A stretch of DNA of 64,000 nt from Dechloromonas sp. HYN0024 (GCF_003441615.1 NZ_CP031842.1:1630501-1694500), one strand, 5' to 3'; positions 27,986-37,990 are shown, counted from the first letter of the stretch. Made by a program: numbers and translations. The notes: generated by a model not told the origin, from the sequence alone.

Positions 27986-29899
27986 ATGTCCGACGCCTGC
28001 CCCCGCATCCTCGCCGTCATCCCGCCGATGACGCAGCTCAACACCCCCTACCCGGCGACCGCCTACCTAACCGGCTTTCTGCGCTCGCGCGGCTTTCACG
28101 CCGAGCAGACCGATCTGGCGCTGGCGCTGGTGCTCGAATTGCTTTCGCCAGAGGGCCTGCCCAAGATCAAGGCTGCTGCCGAAGCCATTCCTGGCAAGAA
28201 GCGTTCGAATACGCTGAAAATTTTTCTCAACGAATTCGACCGTTACCAGGCCAGCATCGGCCCGGCAGTTGCCTTGCTGCAGGGCCGCGATGGCTCGATT
28301 GCCCACCGCATCTGCAGCCGCGCCTTTCTCCCCGAAGGACCGCGCTTTGCCTCGCTCGACAACTATCTCGACGACGACGGCGGCGACCCGCTGGCCTGGG
28401 CCTTCGGTTCGCTCGGCGTACAGGACCGGGCGCGACATCTGGCGACGCTCTACCTCAACGATCTCGCCGATGTTCTGCGGGAAGCCGTCGATACCCGTTT
28501 CGAATTCGTCCGTTACGCCGAATCGCTGGCCCAGAGCCAGGCCAGTTTCAACCCACTGGCCACAGCACTGGCCGCGCCGCCAACATTGGTCGATACCACC
28601 CTGCAGCAGTTGACCCGAACCGCCATTGACCAGAGCCACCCGAGCATCGTGCTGATTTCCGTGCCCTTCCCTGGCTCGGTCTATGCCGCTTTCCGCATCG
28701 CCCAGACCATCAAGGCGGCAAATCCGAAGATCATTACCGTCCTCGGCGGTGGCTACGTCAATACCGAGTTGCGTGAACTCGCCGAGCCACGCGTTTTCGA
28801 CTATTTCGATTACGTCATGCTCGACGATGGCGAAAAGCCGCTTCTCGCATTGTTCGAGCACCTTGCCGGCGAGCGGCCGCGCCTCAATCTGGTTCGCACC
28901 TTCACCCGCGTCGACGGCAACGTGCGTTATTTCAATGCCAGCGAGCCGGATATTCCTTTCGAGGAAGTCGGCACGCCAACCTGGGATGGTCTGCCGCTCG
29001 ACCGCTATCTGTCCCTGCTCGACATGCTCAACCCGATGCACCGGTTGTGGTCGGATGGGCACTGGAACAAACTCACCGTCGCCCACGGCTGTTACTGGAA
29101 GAAATGCAGTTTCTGCGATGTCAGCCTCGACTACATTGGCCGCTACGATGCCGCCAGCGCCAAGGTTTTGGTCGACCGCATCGAGCAAATCATCGCCGAA
29201 ACCGGCCATACCGGCTTTCACCTCGTGGACGAAGCCGCCCCGCCCAAAGCATTGCGCGCGCTGGCCGAAGAATTGCAACGACGCAATCTGGCCATTTCGT
29301 GGTGGGGCAATATCCGTTTCGAAAAATCCTTCACCCCGGAACTCTGCCTGCAACTCGCTGACAGCGGCTGCATCGCCATTTCCGGTGGTCTGGAAGTCGC
29401 CTCCGACCGCCTGCTGCAACTGATGAAGAAGGGCGTCTCGGTCGATCAGGTGGCGCGTGTCACCCGCGCCTTCACCGACGCCGGCGTGCTCGTTCACGCC
29501 TACCTGATGTATGGATTCCCGACGCAGACCGTGCAGGACACCGTCGATGCCCTCGAATATGTCCGCCAGTTGTTTGCCGAAGGCTGCATCCAGTCCGGTT
29601 ACTTCCACCGCTTCGCGTGCACGGTGCATTCGCCGGTCGGCATCAATCCGGCGGAATATGGCATCAAGCTGCAGCCGCTGCCCCCCGGCAAGTTCGCCAG
29701 AAACGATGTCCAGTTCATCGACCCTACCGGGGTCGACCACCACAGCCTCGGCAAGGGGCTGAACAAGGCGCTCTACAACTACATGCACGGCATCGGCCTG
29801 GATAGCGACGTGCGCAGCTGGTTCAGCGAAAAAGTGCCGCGCCCGACGGTGGCCCGCCACAAGATTTCGCGGGCGCTGTCGGCGCCGCATACGGTCTGA
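27986..29899 (+). CDS. B12-binding domain radical SAM protein
   Basis: A 637-residue enzyme with an N-terminal cobalamin-binding-like domain (about 1-260; LITVLGGGYVNTELREL part of the Rossmann fold) and a radical SAM domain with CYWKKCSFCD (C-X4-C-X2-C, about residues 369-378) and GLEVASDRLLQLMKKGVS. Typical of B12-dependent radical SAM methylases or sulfur/carbon chemistry; the substrate is unknown. The neighbour at 29901 follows after 1 bp and may be its partner. Confidence 0.88.
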   Translation: MSDACPRILAVIPPMTQLNTPYPATAYLTGFLRSRGFHAEQTDLALALVLELLSPEGLPKIKAAAEAIPGKKRSNTLKIFLNEFDRYQASIGPAVALLQGRDGSIAHRICSRAFLPEGPRFASLDNYLDDDGGDPLAWAFGSLGVQDRARHLATLYLNDLADVLREAVDTRFEFVRYAESLAQSQASFNPLATALAAPPTLVDTTLQQLTRTAIDQSHPSIVLISVPFPGSVYAAFRIAQTIKAANPKIITVLGGGYVNTELRELAEPRVFDYFDYVMLDDGEKPLLALFEHLAGERPRLNLVRTFTRVDGNVRYFNASEPDIPFEEVGTPTWDGLPLDRYLSLLDMLNPMHRLWSDGHWNKLTVAHGCYWKKCSFCDVSLDYIGRYDAASAKVLVDRIEQIIAETGHTGFHLVDEAAPPKALRALAEELQRRNLAISWWGNIRFEKSFTPELCLQLADSGCIAISGGLEVASDRLLQLMKKGVSVDQVARVTRAFTDAGVLVHAYLMYGFPTQTVQDTVDALEYVRQLFAEGCIQSGYFHRFACTVHSPVGINPAEYGIKLQPLPPGKFARNDVQFIDPTGVDHHSLGKGLNKALYNYMHGIGLDSDVRSWFSEKVPRPTVARHKISRALSAPHTV

Positions 29900-29900
29900 G

Positions 29901-30275
29901 ATGAACTGGGAAAAGCCAACCCCGGCGGCGATCTCCGAGCGCGGCATGCGCGTCGCCCTGATCTTTGCCCTCGCCGCCGAGCGACTGACCGCTTTTTATG
30001 AATATGGCCAATGGCTGACCGAAGCCCAGGGCGCCAGCCTGGCAGCCGACTGGCTCAGTCGCTCGAAAAACAAGCTGCCGCTCAACGAACGCCGGCAACT
30101 TTCTGCCCTCAGCGACCACTTGGCCCGCCACATCGAAAGCAGCCTGTCACGCGAGGCCGGGATGTACACCGCCCACGAAATGATGGAGTCGCTCGACCCC
30201 AACCACCACTCGGAAATCGCCGAATCGCTGATGGTCGAATGCGAACGCCTGCTTGACGAAGAGCAGGCCGACTAG
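29901..30275 (+). CDS. hypothetical protein paired with the B12 radical SAM gene
   Basis: A 124-residue helical, soluble protein that I do not recognise. Marks are ALIFALAAERLTAFYEYGQWL and SLMVECERLLDEEQAD. The one-base gap behind the B12 radical SAM gene suggests cotranslation and shared function. Confidence 0.6.
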   Translation: MNWEKPTPAAISERGMRVALIFALAAERLTAFYEYGQWLTEAQGASLAADWLSRSKNKLPLNERRQLSALSDHLARHIESSLSREAGMYTAHEMMESLDPNHHSEIAESLMVECERLLDEEQAD

Positions 30276-30283
30276 GCGGCAAA

Positions 30284-30313
30284 AACAAAAAGGCCCGTGC
30301 GAGAAAGGCCTTG
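30284..30313 (-). terminator. terminator of the DUF3597 gene
   Basis: On the minus strand AAGGCC pairs with GGCCTT in a hairpin followed by TTTTTGTTTTTG, 20 bp after the stop of the gene ending at 30334. Confidence 0.6.
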
Positions 30314-30333
30314 GCGACGATTTCAACCGACGT

Positions 30334-30714
30334 TCAGAGCAGTTCCTTCGGGATGTTGCCCTCGTTGTCAGCCAGCTTCTGTAACACGGTCTTGTGCAGC
30401 CACATGTTCATCTGCGCCGAATCGGCCATCCTGTCGGCCGGGCAAGCCAGTTCAGTCGCCAGTTCCTTGCGGGCGGCCAGACTACTGTCCAGCCCGAGCA
30501 GCTTCATCAGATCGACGATCGATGTCTTCCAGTTGAGCTTTTCGGCATGCTGCGCGGCCATTCCTTCAAGTTTCGCCACGACATCGACCACACCCATAGC
30601 CATCGGGGCGACCACGGTAGCGGCAGCGGCGCTGACCGGAGCCGACTCAGCCATTACGGCCTGCGGCGCATCGCCAAAACCGAGTTTGGACAGAATATTG
30701 CTGAAAATTCCCAT
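30334..30714 (-). CDS. DUF3597 domain protein
   Basis: A 126-residue protein: MGIFSNILSKLGFG at the start, an Ala-rich middle, then the DUF3597 domain (KLNWKTSIVDLMKLLGLDSS, LAARKELATEL, MNMWLHKTVLQKLADN). The role is unknown; relatives occur near LysM and stress genes. AAGGAG lies 5 bases before the ATG. Confidence 0.85.
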   Translation of the reverse strand: MGIFSNILSKLGFGDAPQAVMAESAPVSAAAATVVAPMAMGVVDVVAKLEGMAAQHAEKLNWKTSIVDLMKLLGLDSSLAARKELATELACPADRMADSAQMNMWLHKTVLQKLADNEGNIPKELL

Positions 30715-30730
30715 ATCAACTCCTTGTTGT

Positions 30731-30765
30731 CGCCTGGTGCTCCGGCCAATCCGGAGCACCAGGCG
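30731..30765. repeat. perfect 15-bp inverted repeat
   Basis: CGCCTGGTGCTCCGG at 30731-30745 and CCGGAGCACCAGGCG at 30751-30765 form a flawless stem with a 5-base loop, just upstream of the DUF3597 start and downstream of the isochorismatase gene. Too little T follows for a simple terminator. Confidence 0.75.
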
Positions 30766-30839
30766 ATACTAAGGAGAATCAATGACCGGCTTGGTAAAGA
30801 ATTATTAAAGCTTGACTCGCCACACCTGCCAAGCTGCCG

Positions 30840-31463
30840 TCAGGCGACATTCAGCGTTGCCAGCAAGGTGGTATCGACAATTTCAGCAATGCGGTCACCA
30901 AGACCCGCCAGTACGGCCGCGTTCACCTGCGCCGCCGGTATCGCTTTGCCATCCGGCCCCGGCAGATCTCGGGTGGCGCTGGCATCGGCCACGACGGCAA
31001 CCCGACTGCCACGATGAAAGGCGTCACGGGTCGTCGAGTCGACACAGTTATGGGTCATGTAGCCGGCAATCAGGAGGGTTTCAATACCCCGCGCCTGCAG
31101 TTCGTCGGCCAGGCCGGTGCCCGAGAAGGCCGACGGCAAATGTTTGTGGATGACAAGTTCACCAGCGGCCGGGACCAGCCCATCGATGGGGGCGGCGCCG
31201 ACTGAATCCGGGGCGAAGATCGGCGCACCGGCCGGGGCGCGGTGCAACACGTGGATGACGGCAACGCCGGCTTGATCGGCCCAGGCACGCAACTGGCGGG
31301 CTGTGGCACTGGCTGCGGCCTCATCAGGCAAGGCCAGCGGGCCCTGGCGATATTCGTTCTGATAATCGATCAGCACCACGGCAGTTTTGGCGGCGATCAG
31401 GGTGGCCCCGCTGTGCAGGCTGAGTGGCGCGCCGACAATCTGGCGCAGGGTGCGGGAATTCAT
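30840..31463 (-). CDS. isochorismatase-family cysteine hydrolase
   Basis: A 207-residue hydrolase with the Asp-Lys-Cys triad pattern: VVLIDYQNEY (Asp), IHKHLPSAFSGTGL (Lys) and GYMTHNCVDSTTRDAF (Cys). Members act on amides such as isochorismate or nicotinamide; the substrate is unknown. It overlaps the tautomerase gene by 4 bp and likely shares its promoter facing the LysR gene. Confidence 0.88.
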   Translation of the reverse strand: MNSRTLRQIVGAPLSLHSGATLIAAKTAVVLIDYQNEYRQGPLALPDEAAASATARQLRAWADQAGVAVIHVLHRAPAGAPIFAPDSVGAAPIDGLVPAAGELVIHKHLPSAFSGTGLADELQARGIETLLIAGYMTHNCVDSTTRDAFHRGSRVAVVADASATRDLPGPDGKAIPAAQVNAAVLAGLGDRIAEIVDTTLLATLNVA

Positions 31464-31861
31464 AGGACATCTCCAATCAGGATATTGGCTTTACGGGCGG
31501 CTTGCGTTTCGCCATCGTACCCCCAGCTGTCGGCAGGTAGCTCGTGCAGCATGACGTACATTGGCGCATCACTCGGCCCGATGGCACCGGTCAGCATGGC
31601 TTTGGCGGCCGCAACGAATGCAGCCTTCTCCACCGTGCTGTTGGTGCCGGCAGTGATCATCGCCTGCAGACTGGCGGCGGCACTGACCGATAGCCCGTTG
31701 GCCGCACAGGCCCCCGCCGGCAACTGGCTGATGCAGACCACCGTCAATGCAGCTTCCTTGCGCAGAATGGTCTGCATCAGCCGCGTTGTTTCCTGCTGCA
31801 AGCGTTCAATCGTCACTGGCGGCACACTGGGGCCGGCCAGCATAATGTGGATCAGGGGCAT
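31460..31861 (-). CDS. 4-oxalocrotonate tautomerase-like protein
   Basis: A 133-residue protein with Pro directly after Met (MPLIHIMLAG), the catalytic N-terminal Pro of the tautomerase superfamily. The body looks like a domain-doubled member, longer than 62-residue 4-OT. Its end overlaps the isochorismatase start, and it is divergent from a LysR gene 87 bp away, so LysR control is likely. Confidence 0.8.
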   Translation of the reverse strand: MPLIHIMLAGPSVPPVTIERLQQETTRLMQTILRKEAALTVVCISQLPAGACAANGLSVSAAASLQAMITAGTNSTVEKAAFVAAAKAMLTGAIGPSDAPMYVMLHELPADSWGYDGETQAARKANILIGDVL

Positions 31862-31948
31862 GATTTTCTCCGTTTGAAGTGGTGGCTGCATCATTTCACC
31901 GGAGACTATTCGATACAATCCGTCTTACCGATAACAGTTTGTTGCCCT

Positions 31949-32878
31949 ATGGAAACAATAAATCCGCTCGACCACCTCTCCGACCTTGCCGTATTTGTCC
32001 AGGTCGTCGATAGCCAAGGCTTTTCATCAGCGGCGCGGGCCATGGGACTGAGCAAGTCCGCCATCAGCAAGCGCATCAACCGCCTTGAGCAACAGCTTGG
32101 GCTGCGTCTGTTGCAGCGCACGACACGCGCCATGTCGCTGACTGAAGCCGGCCGCGTGCTTTACGAACGGGCGGCGCAGGGCGTCGCCCTACTCGACCAA
32201 AGCGCCCGTCTGGCCGCCGGCCTGATCGATGCGCCACGCGGCACCTTGCGGGTAACCGCCTCAGTCACCTTCGGCAAGCTCTGTCTGGCGTCGCTGATCC
32301 CGGAATTCCTTGCCCGCTACCCGGAGATCGAACTGCAACTGACCCTGCTCGACCGCTTTGTCGATCTGGTCGATGAAGGCTACGACGTCGCCTTGCGCCT
32401 GACCCGCACGCCACCCGAGCAGGTCGTCGCCAAGGCCCTGATGCCGGTTCGCTACCGCCTGTGTTCAACAGCCGAGGCGCTCAATGGCCGAAAAATCGAA
32501 CACCCCACCGACCTGGCCGGCCACAACTGCCTGCATTACGGCCTGCGGGAATTCGGCAACGAATGGCGATTTCAGCGGGGCGACGAAGAAGCGCGGGTGA
32601 GCGTGACGAGTAACGTCGTGGTCAACAACAGCGAAGTCGTGCGCGACCTGCTGCTCGCTGGCCTGGGTATCGGCCTGGTCTGGAACTACGCCGTCGACCG
32701 GGAAATCGCCGATGGCCGACTCCTACCGCTCCTCCCGGAATGGACGCCGGTCGGCCCCTTCGGCCAGATCGCCTACGCCCTGTGGCTACCGCAGACGCAC
32801 TTGCCACCAAAGATCCGGGTCTTCGTGGACTTCCTCGCGGAACACCTGCACGACACGCCGACCACCGACTTGAAGTAA
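31949..32878 (+). CDS. LysR-type transcriptional regulator
   Basis: A 309-residue regulator with an N-terminal winged HTH (FSSAARAMGLSKSAISKRIN, LEQQLGLRLLQRTTRAM) and a periplasmic-binding-like effector domain. The divergent tautomerase-isochorismatase pair is its probable target (inference). The effector is unknown; it most resembles the large DhcR/QseA-like group of beta- and gammaproteobacteria. Confidence 0.92.
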   Translation: METINPLDHLSDLAVFVQVVDSQGFSSAARAMGLSKSAISKRINRLEQQLGLRLLQRTTRAMSLTEAGRVLYERAAQGVALLDQSARLAAGLIDAPRGTLRVTASVTFGKLCLASLIPEFLARYPEIELQLTLLDRFVDLVDEGYDVALRLTRTPPEQVVAKALMPVRYRLCSTAEALNGRKIEHPTDLAGHNCLHYGLREFGNEWRFQRGDEEARVSVTSNVVVNNSEVVRDLLLAGLGIGLVWNYAVDREIADGRLLPLLPEWTPVGPFGQIAYALWLPQTHLPPKIRVFVDFLAEHLHDTPTTDLK

Positions 32879-32911
32879 CATCGCGCCTGCCCGTCATTTT
32901 AGCGCCCCACC

Positions 32912-35311
32912 ATGAGTGACCAATTGAATCTTTTCGACCCGAACGCTCCGCAAGCCGAGAGCAGCGAACCCACGCCCCCCTTGCCCAACGAAGCCGCTAC
33001 GGAACTGCCTTTCGCTCTGATGGATATGCCTGCCGAGGCGTCTGCTGCCGAGCCCCCCGAGTTGCCGCCAGCAGCCAGCGGCCCAGCCTCGGACATCCCG
33101 TCGCCGGCCGATTACGCGGCCCGCCGCTATCTCGAATACGCAATGAGTGTTGTCACCGGCCGCGCCCTGCCCTCGGCCGCCGACGGCCAGAAGCCGGTGC
33201 AGCGCCGGATTCTCTACGCCATGCACCGGATGGGGCTGTACAAGAGCCCGCGCCATGTCAAATCGGCCCGCGTCGTCGGTGACGTGATCGGTAAATACCA
33301 CCCGCACGGTGATTCCTCGGTCTATGACGCGATGGTACGCATGGCTCAGGACTGGAGCCTGCGTTACCCGATTGTCGACGGCCAAGGGAATTTCGGCTCA
33401 CGCGACGGCGACAACGCCGCCGCCATGCGCTATACCGAAGCCCGCCTCACCCCCATCGCCGAACTGTTACTGGCTGAACTCGACGAAGGCACGGTGGACT
33501 GGAAGCCCAACTACGACGGGGCCAACGATGAACCGGCCCTGCTCCCGGCCCGCCTGCCCTTCTGCCTGCTCAACGGGGCATCGGGCATCGCCGTCGGCAT
33601 GGCGACCGAGATTCCCGCCCACAACCTGCGCGAAGTGGCCAATGCCGCGGTCAATCTGATCCGCGACCCCGCTTTTAGCGAAGACCAGGTACTGGCCATG
33701 ATTCCCGGCCCCGATTACCCGGGCGGCGCACAGATCATCTCGACCCCGGAAGAAATTGCCGCGACTTACCGCAGCGGTCGCGGCAGCCTGCGTGTGCGCG
33801 CCAAGTGGAAAATTGAAAACCTGGCCCGTGGGCAGTGGAAGCTGGTCATCACCGAACTGCCACCGGGCGTCTCCACCGCCACGGTACTCGCTGAAATCGA
33901 GGCCTGTTCCAACCCGGTGGCCAAGGAAAAAGCCGGCAAGAAGGTGTTCACACCGGAACAGCTCAATCTGAAAGCGGCTTTTCTGTCATCGATTTCTGAA
34001 AGCGGCGTGCGCGACGAATCGGGCAAGGAACATGCCGTTCGCCTCGTCATTGAGCCAGCCTCATCGCGTCAGGGTCAGGACGATCTGGTGCGCATGCTGC
34101 TCGCCCACACCAGCCTCGAAACCAACGCCTCGATCAACCTGACCGTTCTCGGCGTCAATGGCACGCCGCGCCAGGCCTCGCTCTACAGCATGATCGCCGA
34201 ATGGTGCCGCTTCCGCCTTGCCACGGTCGAGCGGCGCACCCGCCATCGCCTGACCGCCGCTGAAAAACGCATCCATATCCTCGAAGGCCGGCTGGCGGTA
34301 CTGCTTGATATCGACAAGGTGATCAAGGTCATCCGCGAGTCGGATGACCCCAAGGCCGACCTGATCAGTCATTTCAAGCTATCCGAGATTCAGGCCGAAG
34401 ACATTCTCGAAATCCGCCTGCGCCAACTGGCCAGGCTGGAAGGCATCAAGATTGGCGAAGAACTGGCCAAGCTGCGTGAAGAAGCAGCCGGTCTCAACAA
34501 GCTTCTCGACTCCGAGGAGGCCTTGCGCGGCTGCGTGGCGGCTGAAATCGAAGCCGATGCAAAGAAATACGGCGACGACCGCCGCACCTTCATTGAAGCC
34601 GATGCCAAGGTCACCATGTCGGATGCCAAGACCGTCTCCATCGTTGACGAGCCGACCACCCTGATCGTCTCCAAACACGGCTGGCTGCGCTCGCGTCAGG
34701 GCCACAATATCGACCCGACGCAGCTGAGCTTCCGCTCCGGTGACAGCCTGCTCGCCTGCCTGCCCTGCCGGACAGTCGACAACCTGATCCTGCTCGATAC
34801 CAATGGTCGTGCCTATTCGATCCCCGCCTCAGACATCCCCGGCGGCAAGGGCGACGGTATTCCGGCCACCTCGCTGGCTGACTTCCAGGATGGCGGCAAG
34901 CCCTGCCTGGCTGTCGCCATCAAGAACGAGGCGCTTTATCTGGTGGCTGCCAGCGGTGGTTACGGCTTCCGTTGCAAGGGCGAAGACATGCTCTCGCGGG
35001 GCAAGGCGGGCAAGGCCTTCATGACCCTGGCGGAAGGTGAATTGCCAGTCGTCTTCGCACCGGCGCCGGAAGGTGAAATTGCCTGCCTGACCAAAGACGG
35101 CCGAGGGCTGGTCTTCAATGTCGATGAAATCCGCCTGCTGCCGAAAGGCCGTGGCCTCAAGCTGATCGATGCAGACCCGGGCAAGACGGCCCTAGAAGAA
35201 ATCATTCCGGTCGTTGATGGTATCGCCGGCAAGCTCAAGGGCGAACGGCTGGTGCTGTGTCGCGGCAATCGCGGTGGCAAGGGCAAGCCGCTCAAGGCAC
35301 CGCGAAAATAA
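32912..35311 (+). CDS. parC: ParC, topoisomerase IV subunit A
   Basis: A 799-residue breakage-reunion subunit. Catalytic Tyr174 lies in [30 protein letters not shown] upstream is the quinolone-region helix. The C-terminal beta-propeller starts near residue 560. It has a Pro/Ala/Glu-rich N-terminal extension of about 60 residues before the conserved [15 protein letters not shown], which E. coli ParC lacks. Confidence 0.97.
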   Translation: MSDQLNLFDPNAPQAESSEPTPPLPNEAATELPFALMDMPAEASAAEPPELPPAASGPASDIPSPADYAARRYLEYAMSVVTGRALPSAADGQKPVQRRILYAMHRMGLYKSPRHVKSARVVGDVIGKYHPHGDSSVYDAMVRMAQDWSLRYPIVDGQGNFGSRDGDNAAAMRYTEARLTPIAELLLAELDEGTVDWKPNYDGANDEPALLPARLPFCLLNGASGIAVGMATEIPAHNLREVANAAVNLIRDPAFSEDQVLAMIPGPDYPGGAQIISTPEEIAATYRSGRGSLRVRAKWKIENLARGQWKLVITELPPGVSTATVLAEIEACSNPVAKEKAGKKVFTPEQLNLKAAFLSSISESGVRDESGKEHAVRLVIEPASSRQGQDDLVRMLLAHTSLETNASINLTVLGVNGTPRQASLYSMIAEWCRFRLATVERRTRHRLTAAEKRIHILEGRLAVLLDIDKVIKVIRESDDPKADLISHFKLSEIQAEDILEIRLRQLARLEGIKIGEELAKLREEAAGLNKLLDSEEALRGCVAAEIEADAKKYGDDRRTFIEADAKVTMSDAKTVSIVDEPTTLIVSKHGWLRSRQGHNIDPTQLSFRSGDSLLACLPCRTVDNLILLDTNGRAYSIPASDIPGGKGDGIPATSLADFQDGGKPCLAVAIKNEALYLVAASGGYGFRCKGEDMLSRGKAGKAFMTLAEGELPVVFAPAPEGEIACLTKDGRGLVFNVDEIRLLPKGRGLKLIDADPGKTALEEIIPVVDGIAGKLKGERLVLCRGNRGGKGKPLKAPRK

Positions 35312-35430
35312 TTCGACCGAACCTCCGGGCTGGCAGCAACTCTAAAATGACGGATAATATGCGCCGGAAGCTGCCTGCCTCGCCCGACGGGTGCACTCAG
35401 CAGCCCGACGCCTTTACACATGGAGTTTAG

Positions 35431-35763
35431 ATGTCTCGTACCCTGATCCTGGTCATCGAATTTTTAGTCGTCACGGGCTTATGCTTCAGCATCGGGATGT
35501 ATCTTGCGACCCGCTTTGAGCAGAAAAAGAAAACCAGGCGTCGTAACCTGAATCCGCACTCGCTACCGATGTCCGCCTTTTCGGTGTTCGATCATCCGGC
35601 TGCCCGCAAAACAGCCAACGACGACCCGCTGGAAGAAGCCGAATTGTTCATGATCTACGGCAAGAAGGTAAAAGCGCTGGAAGTACTGAGGGATGCGATG
35701 CTCAAAAAGCGGGTCACCCGGGCCCAATACGAAGCCTTCAAAGCCAATCACGGAATCGATTAA
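35431..35763 (+). CDS. small membrane protein with FimV C-terminal-like motif
   Basis: A 110-residue protein with one N-terminal membrane helix (about 4-26), a basic stretch (EQKKKTRRRN) and a C-terminal motif EEAELFMIYGKKVKALEVLRDA. The last segment resembles the FimV C-terminal motif and the protein at 20133. FimV acts at the cell pole in pili and chemotaxis control; a small relative might bind the same partners (inference). Confidence 0.72.
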   Translation: MSRTLILVIEFLVVTGLCFSIGMYLATRFEQKKKTRRRNLNPHSLPMSAFSVFDHPAARKTANDDPLEEAELFMIYGKKVKALEVLRDAMLKKRVTRAQYEAFKANHGID

Positions 35764-35781
35764 ACTACTTTAACAAAAAAC

Positions 35782-35811
35782 AAAAAGCCCCTGAATTCAG
35801 GGGCTTTTTTA
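35782..35811. terminator. bidirectional rho-independent terminator
   Basis: AAAAAGCCCCTGAA and TTCAGGGGCTTTTTT form a perfect stem with flanking A and T runs, between the convergent genes ending at 35763 and 35849. Confidence 0.92.
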
Positions 35812-35848
35812 TTCAACCGGAGATTAACCCAGGAGATTGGCGCTTAAC

Positions 35849-36400
35849 TTAGGCAGCCTTCTTGGCCTTCGGTGCGGCGACGACGTTGGCAGCCTTCATC
35901 GTGGCGGTGGTGGCGGCAGCAACGCTGGCTTCAGCAACTTCAGCAGCCTGCTTGGCAGCCTTGTTGAGGCCTTCGTAGGCTTCGTTGGCGGTCTTGATTG
36001 CAGTCTTGACAGCAGCAACGGCAACTTCGGAACCAGCCGGAGCGGATTCGAGGGCCTTTTCAACCAGACCGGAAACCTTGGCGGTGTTTTCAGCAACCTT
36101 GGTTTCGACTTCCTTGGCCAGCTTGTCCTTGGTTTCGGCAGCGATGGCGATCACGTTGCGCGAATATTCCATGCCCTTTTCGATGGACGGGGAAGCCATA
36201 CCCTTTTGCAGGCTGACCAGCGACTGAACATCCTTGGCACCCAGAAGGGCGTTGATGTTAGCCATGGCGCCTTCGAAAACGGAACGGGCAGCGGCCAGGT
36301 TCAACAGGGCCAGACGCTCGATACCATCAAAGGTGGTGTTGGCGAAGAACAGGGCGGAATTGATACCGGACTTGGCGAAATCTTCGGGCTTGGTAAACAT
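35849..36400 (-). CDS. phasin family protein
   Basis: A 183-residue helical, Ala-rich protein of the phasin family, which coats polyhydroxyalkanoate granules. Features are FANTTFDGIERLALLNLAAAR near the start, an amphipathic middle and a Lys/Ala tail (APKAKKAA). AGGAG precedes the ATG. The family is common in betaproteobacteria. Confidence 0.9.
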   Translation of the reverse strand: MFTKPEDFAKSGINSALFFANTTFDGIERLALLNLAAARSVFEGAMANINALLGAKDVQSLVSLQKGMASPSIEKGMEYSRNVIAIAAETKDKLAKEVETKVAENTAKVSGLVEKALESAPAGSEVAVAAVKTAIKTANEAYEGLNKAAKQAAEVAEASVAAATTATMKAANVVAAPKAKKAA

Positions 36401-36446
36401 GGTTGATTCTCCTGGAGTTGGGGTAATTTTTTACCGCAGCCTTTTA

Positions 36447-36463
36447 TGTTGCACTGCAGCATG
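36447..36463 (-). promoter_or_regulatory. possible PhaR operator before the phasin gene
   Basis: TGTTGCACTGCAGCATG is a TGC-rich near-palindrome 47-63 bp before the phasin ATG. PHA repressor PhaR binds TGC-rich sites upstream of phasin genes in several proteobacteria; the match here is by pattern only. Confidence 0.35.
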
Positions 36464-36553
36464 ACTCCATTCTAGCCAACCGAAACCGCTTGTCAACAGC
36501 TTTTTGTGCACCGCACCAATTCACGAAAACAAGTGTTGGATATTCCCGACATT

Positions 36554-37348
36554 TCAGTCGGGGCGCGGCCCCAGGCCCAGTCTGTGGAGTATTGCCGTCA
36601 TCGCTTCGGCGGCACCGAGAGGCAGGTTGTAATCGACAATATCGGACAGCATGGTACGGGCCGGATTGATTTCCACCGTCGGTATGCCACTGTCGGCAGC
36701 CAGAACGACCGGCTGCGTGATATAGGGAAAGATGCTGGATGTCCCAATGGTAAAAACCATGTCGAAACCATCCTGAAAGGCATCGATAAAGCGATCCAGC
36801 GGCTCCTCCGGCAACGCTTCGCCAAAAAGCACCACTTTCGGCCGCAGAACTGCGCCGCATTGGGGACACAGCGGCGGCACCTCGCGGCCACTGAGGTCGG
36901 CGGCAGCCTCCTCATGGCTGCATTCGGTACATTCGAGTTCCTGCAGATTGCCGTGAATTTCAATGATTTCCAGGCTTCCCGCCTGACGGTGCAAACCATC
37001 GACGTTCTGGGTAAACACCATGACCCGATCAAGGTATTGATCGAGCAGAGCAATGGCCAGGTGGGCCGCATTCGGCCTCGCACCGCGACAGTTCTCCTCG
37101 ATCTGGATCAGGTACTTCCACGTAATGTCAGGCCGTACAGCAAAGACATCGCCGGACAATGCATCCTCGATGCGCAAGCCCTCTTCCGTGGTTTCGCTGT
37201 CATAGAGACCACCGACGCCACGATAGGTTGGCAATCCGGAATCGGCAGAGATGCCGGCCCCAGTGATGAAAAGGACTCTGCGCGCATGACGAAGATGCTC
37301 GGCCACGCCATCAAGCGCTGCCTCAATGGCCGGCGAATACGACTGCAT
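36554..37348 (-). CDS. Sir2-family NAD-dependent protein deacylase
   Basis: A 264-residue sirtuin: GAGISADSGLPTYRG (NAD loop, about 33-47), FTQNVDGLHRQAG (catalytic His), a zinc site of four Cys (CTECSHE and CPQCGAVL) and GTSSIFPY. Substrates are unknown; class U or III is likely. Confidence 0.92.
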   Translation of the reverse strand: MQSYSPAIEAALDGVAEHLRHARRVLFITGAGISADSGLPTYRGVGGLYDSETTEEGLRIEDALSGDVFAVRPDITWKYLIQIEENCRGARPNAAHLAIALLDQYLDRVMVFTQNVDGLHRQAGSLEIIEIHGNLQELECTECSHEEAAADLSGREVPPLCPQCGAVLRPKVVLFGEALPEEPLDRFIDAFQDGFDMVFTIGTSSIFPYITQPVVLAADSGIPTVEINPARTMLSDIVDYNLPLGAAEAMTAILHRLGLGPRPD

Positions 37349-37366
37349 CGATAAGGCCGAAGCCGC

Positions 37367-37768
37367 TTACTGGATCAGGAAACGGGTAAACAAGGCTTCC
37401 TTGACCCCGGTCTTTTCGTCTTCGTGAATGGCATGGTTGGCCAGTTCGACCAATTCCTCGATCAGTTCCTTCTTGCCAGCCAGGGTGCGCAGCTTGGTGG
37501 CATCCTTGCCTGACAGCAAAAGGATGATCTCGTGCTGGATCTGCGGCTTGTGGGCAGCGATCAAACCGGCAGCTTCCGGTGTAGCCGGCTCAAGAATCAA
37601 CCCGAACTGCAAAAAGTTTTCTTTCCCGAGATTGACCGTGAATACCAGAGGCTCGGGCGCGCCACCACCGCCGTGATCGCTAGCCATTGCCGGTAAGGGC
37701 AGGAACAGCGCCAGGACGAGCAGGATGGGCGCTAAGCAAAATCTGGCAAACCGGGGAGCGACGTTCAT
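37367..37768 (-). CDS. FliL-like periplasmic/membrane protein
   Basis: A 133-residue protein with an N-terminal hydrophobic signal or anchor (about 12-30) and the FliL-type domain: LVFTVNLGKENFLQFGL, IQHEIILLLSGKDATKLRTLAGKKEL and a C-terminal KEALFTRFLIQ. FliL supports flagellar motor function, but this gene is not in a flagellar cluster, so it is a stand-alone paralogue. Confidence 0.82.
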   Translation of the reverse strand: MNVAPRFARFCLAPILLVLALFLPLPAMASDHGGGGAPEPLVFTVNLGKENFLQFGLILEPATPEAAGLIAAHKPQIQHEIILLLSGKDATKLRTLAGKKELIEELVELANHAIHEDEKTGVKEALFTRFLIQ

Positions 37769-37990
37769 GACAATCCTAAAAATGATAGTTATCTCATCAG
37801 CAGACCCGGACTTTATACCGCCACGACATTAAAAAAGCCACCCTGACTGCGACGCCTAACGGCTGAAAGCCATTTCGACGTATAAAAACCGCAAAATTCC
37901 CCCTCCCCGGCATACCGGCGTATATTTCGCCCTTCGTCTTCGGCCGCCCCTCGAAATTCGGCCTTGTACCGCCAAAACTCCCGCAAAATC

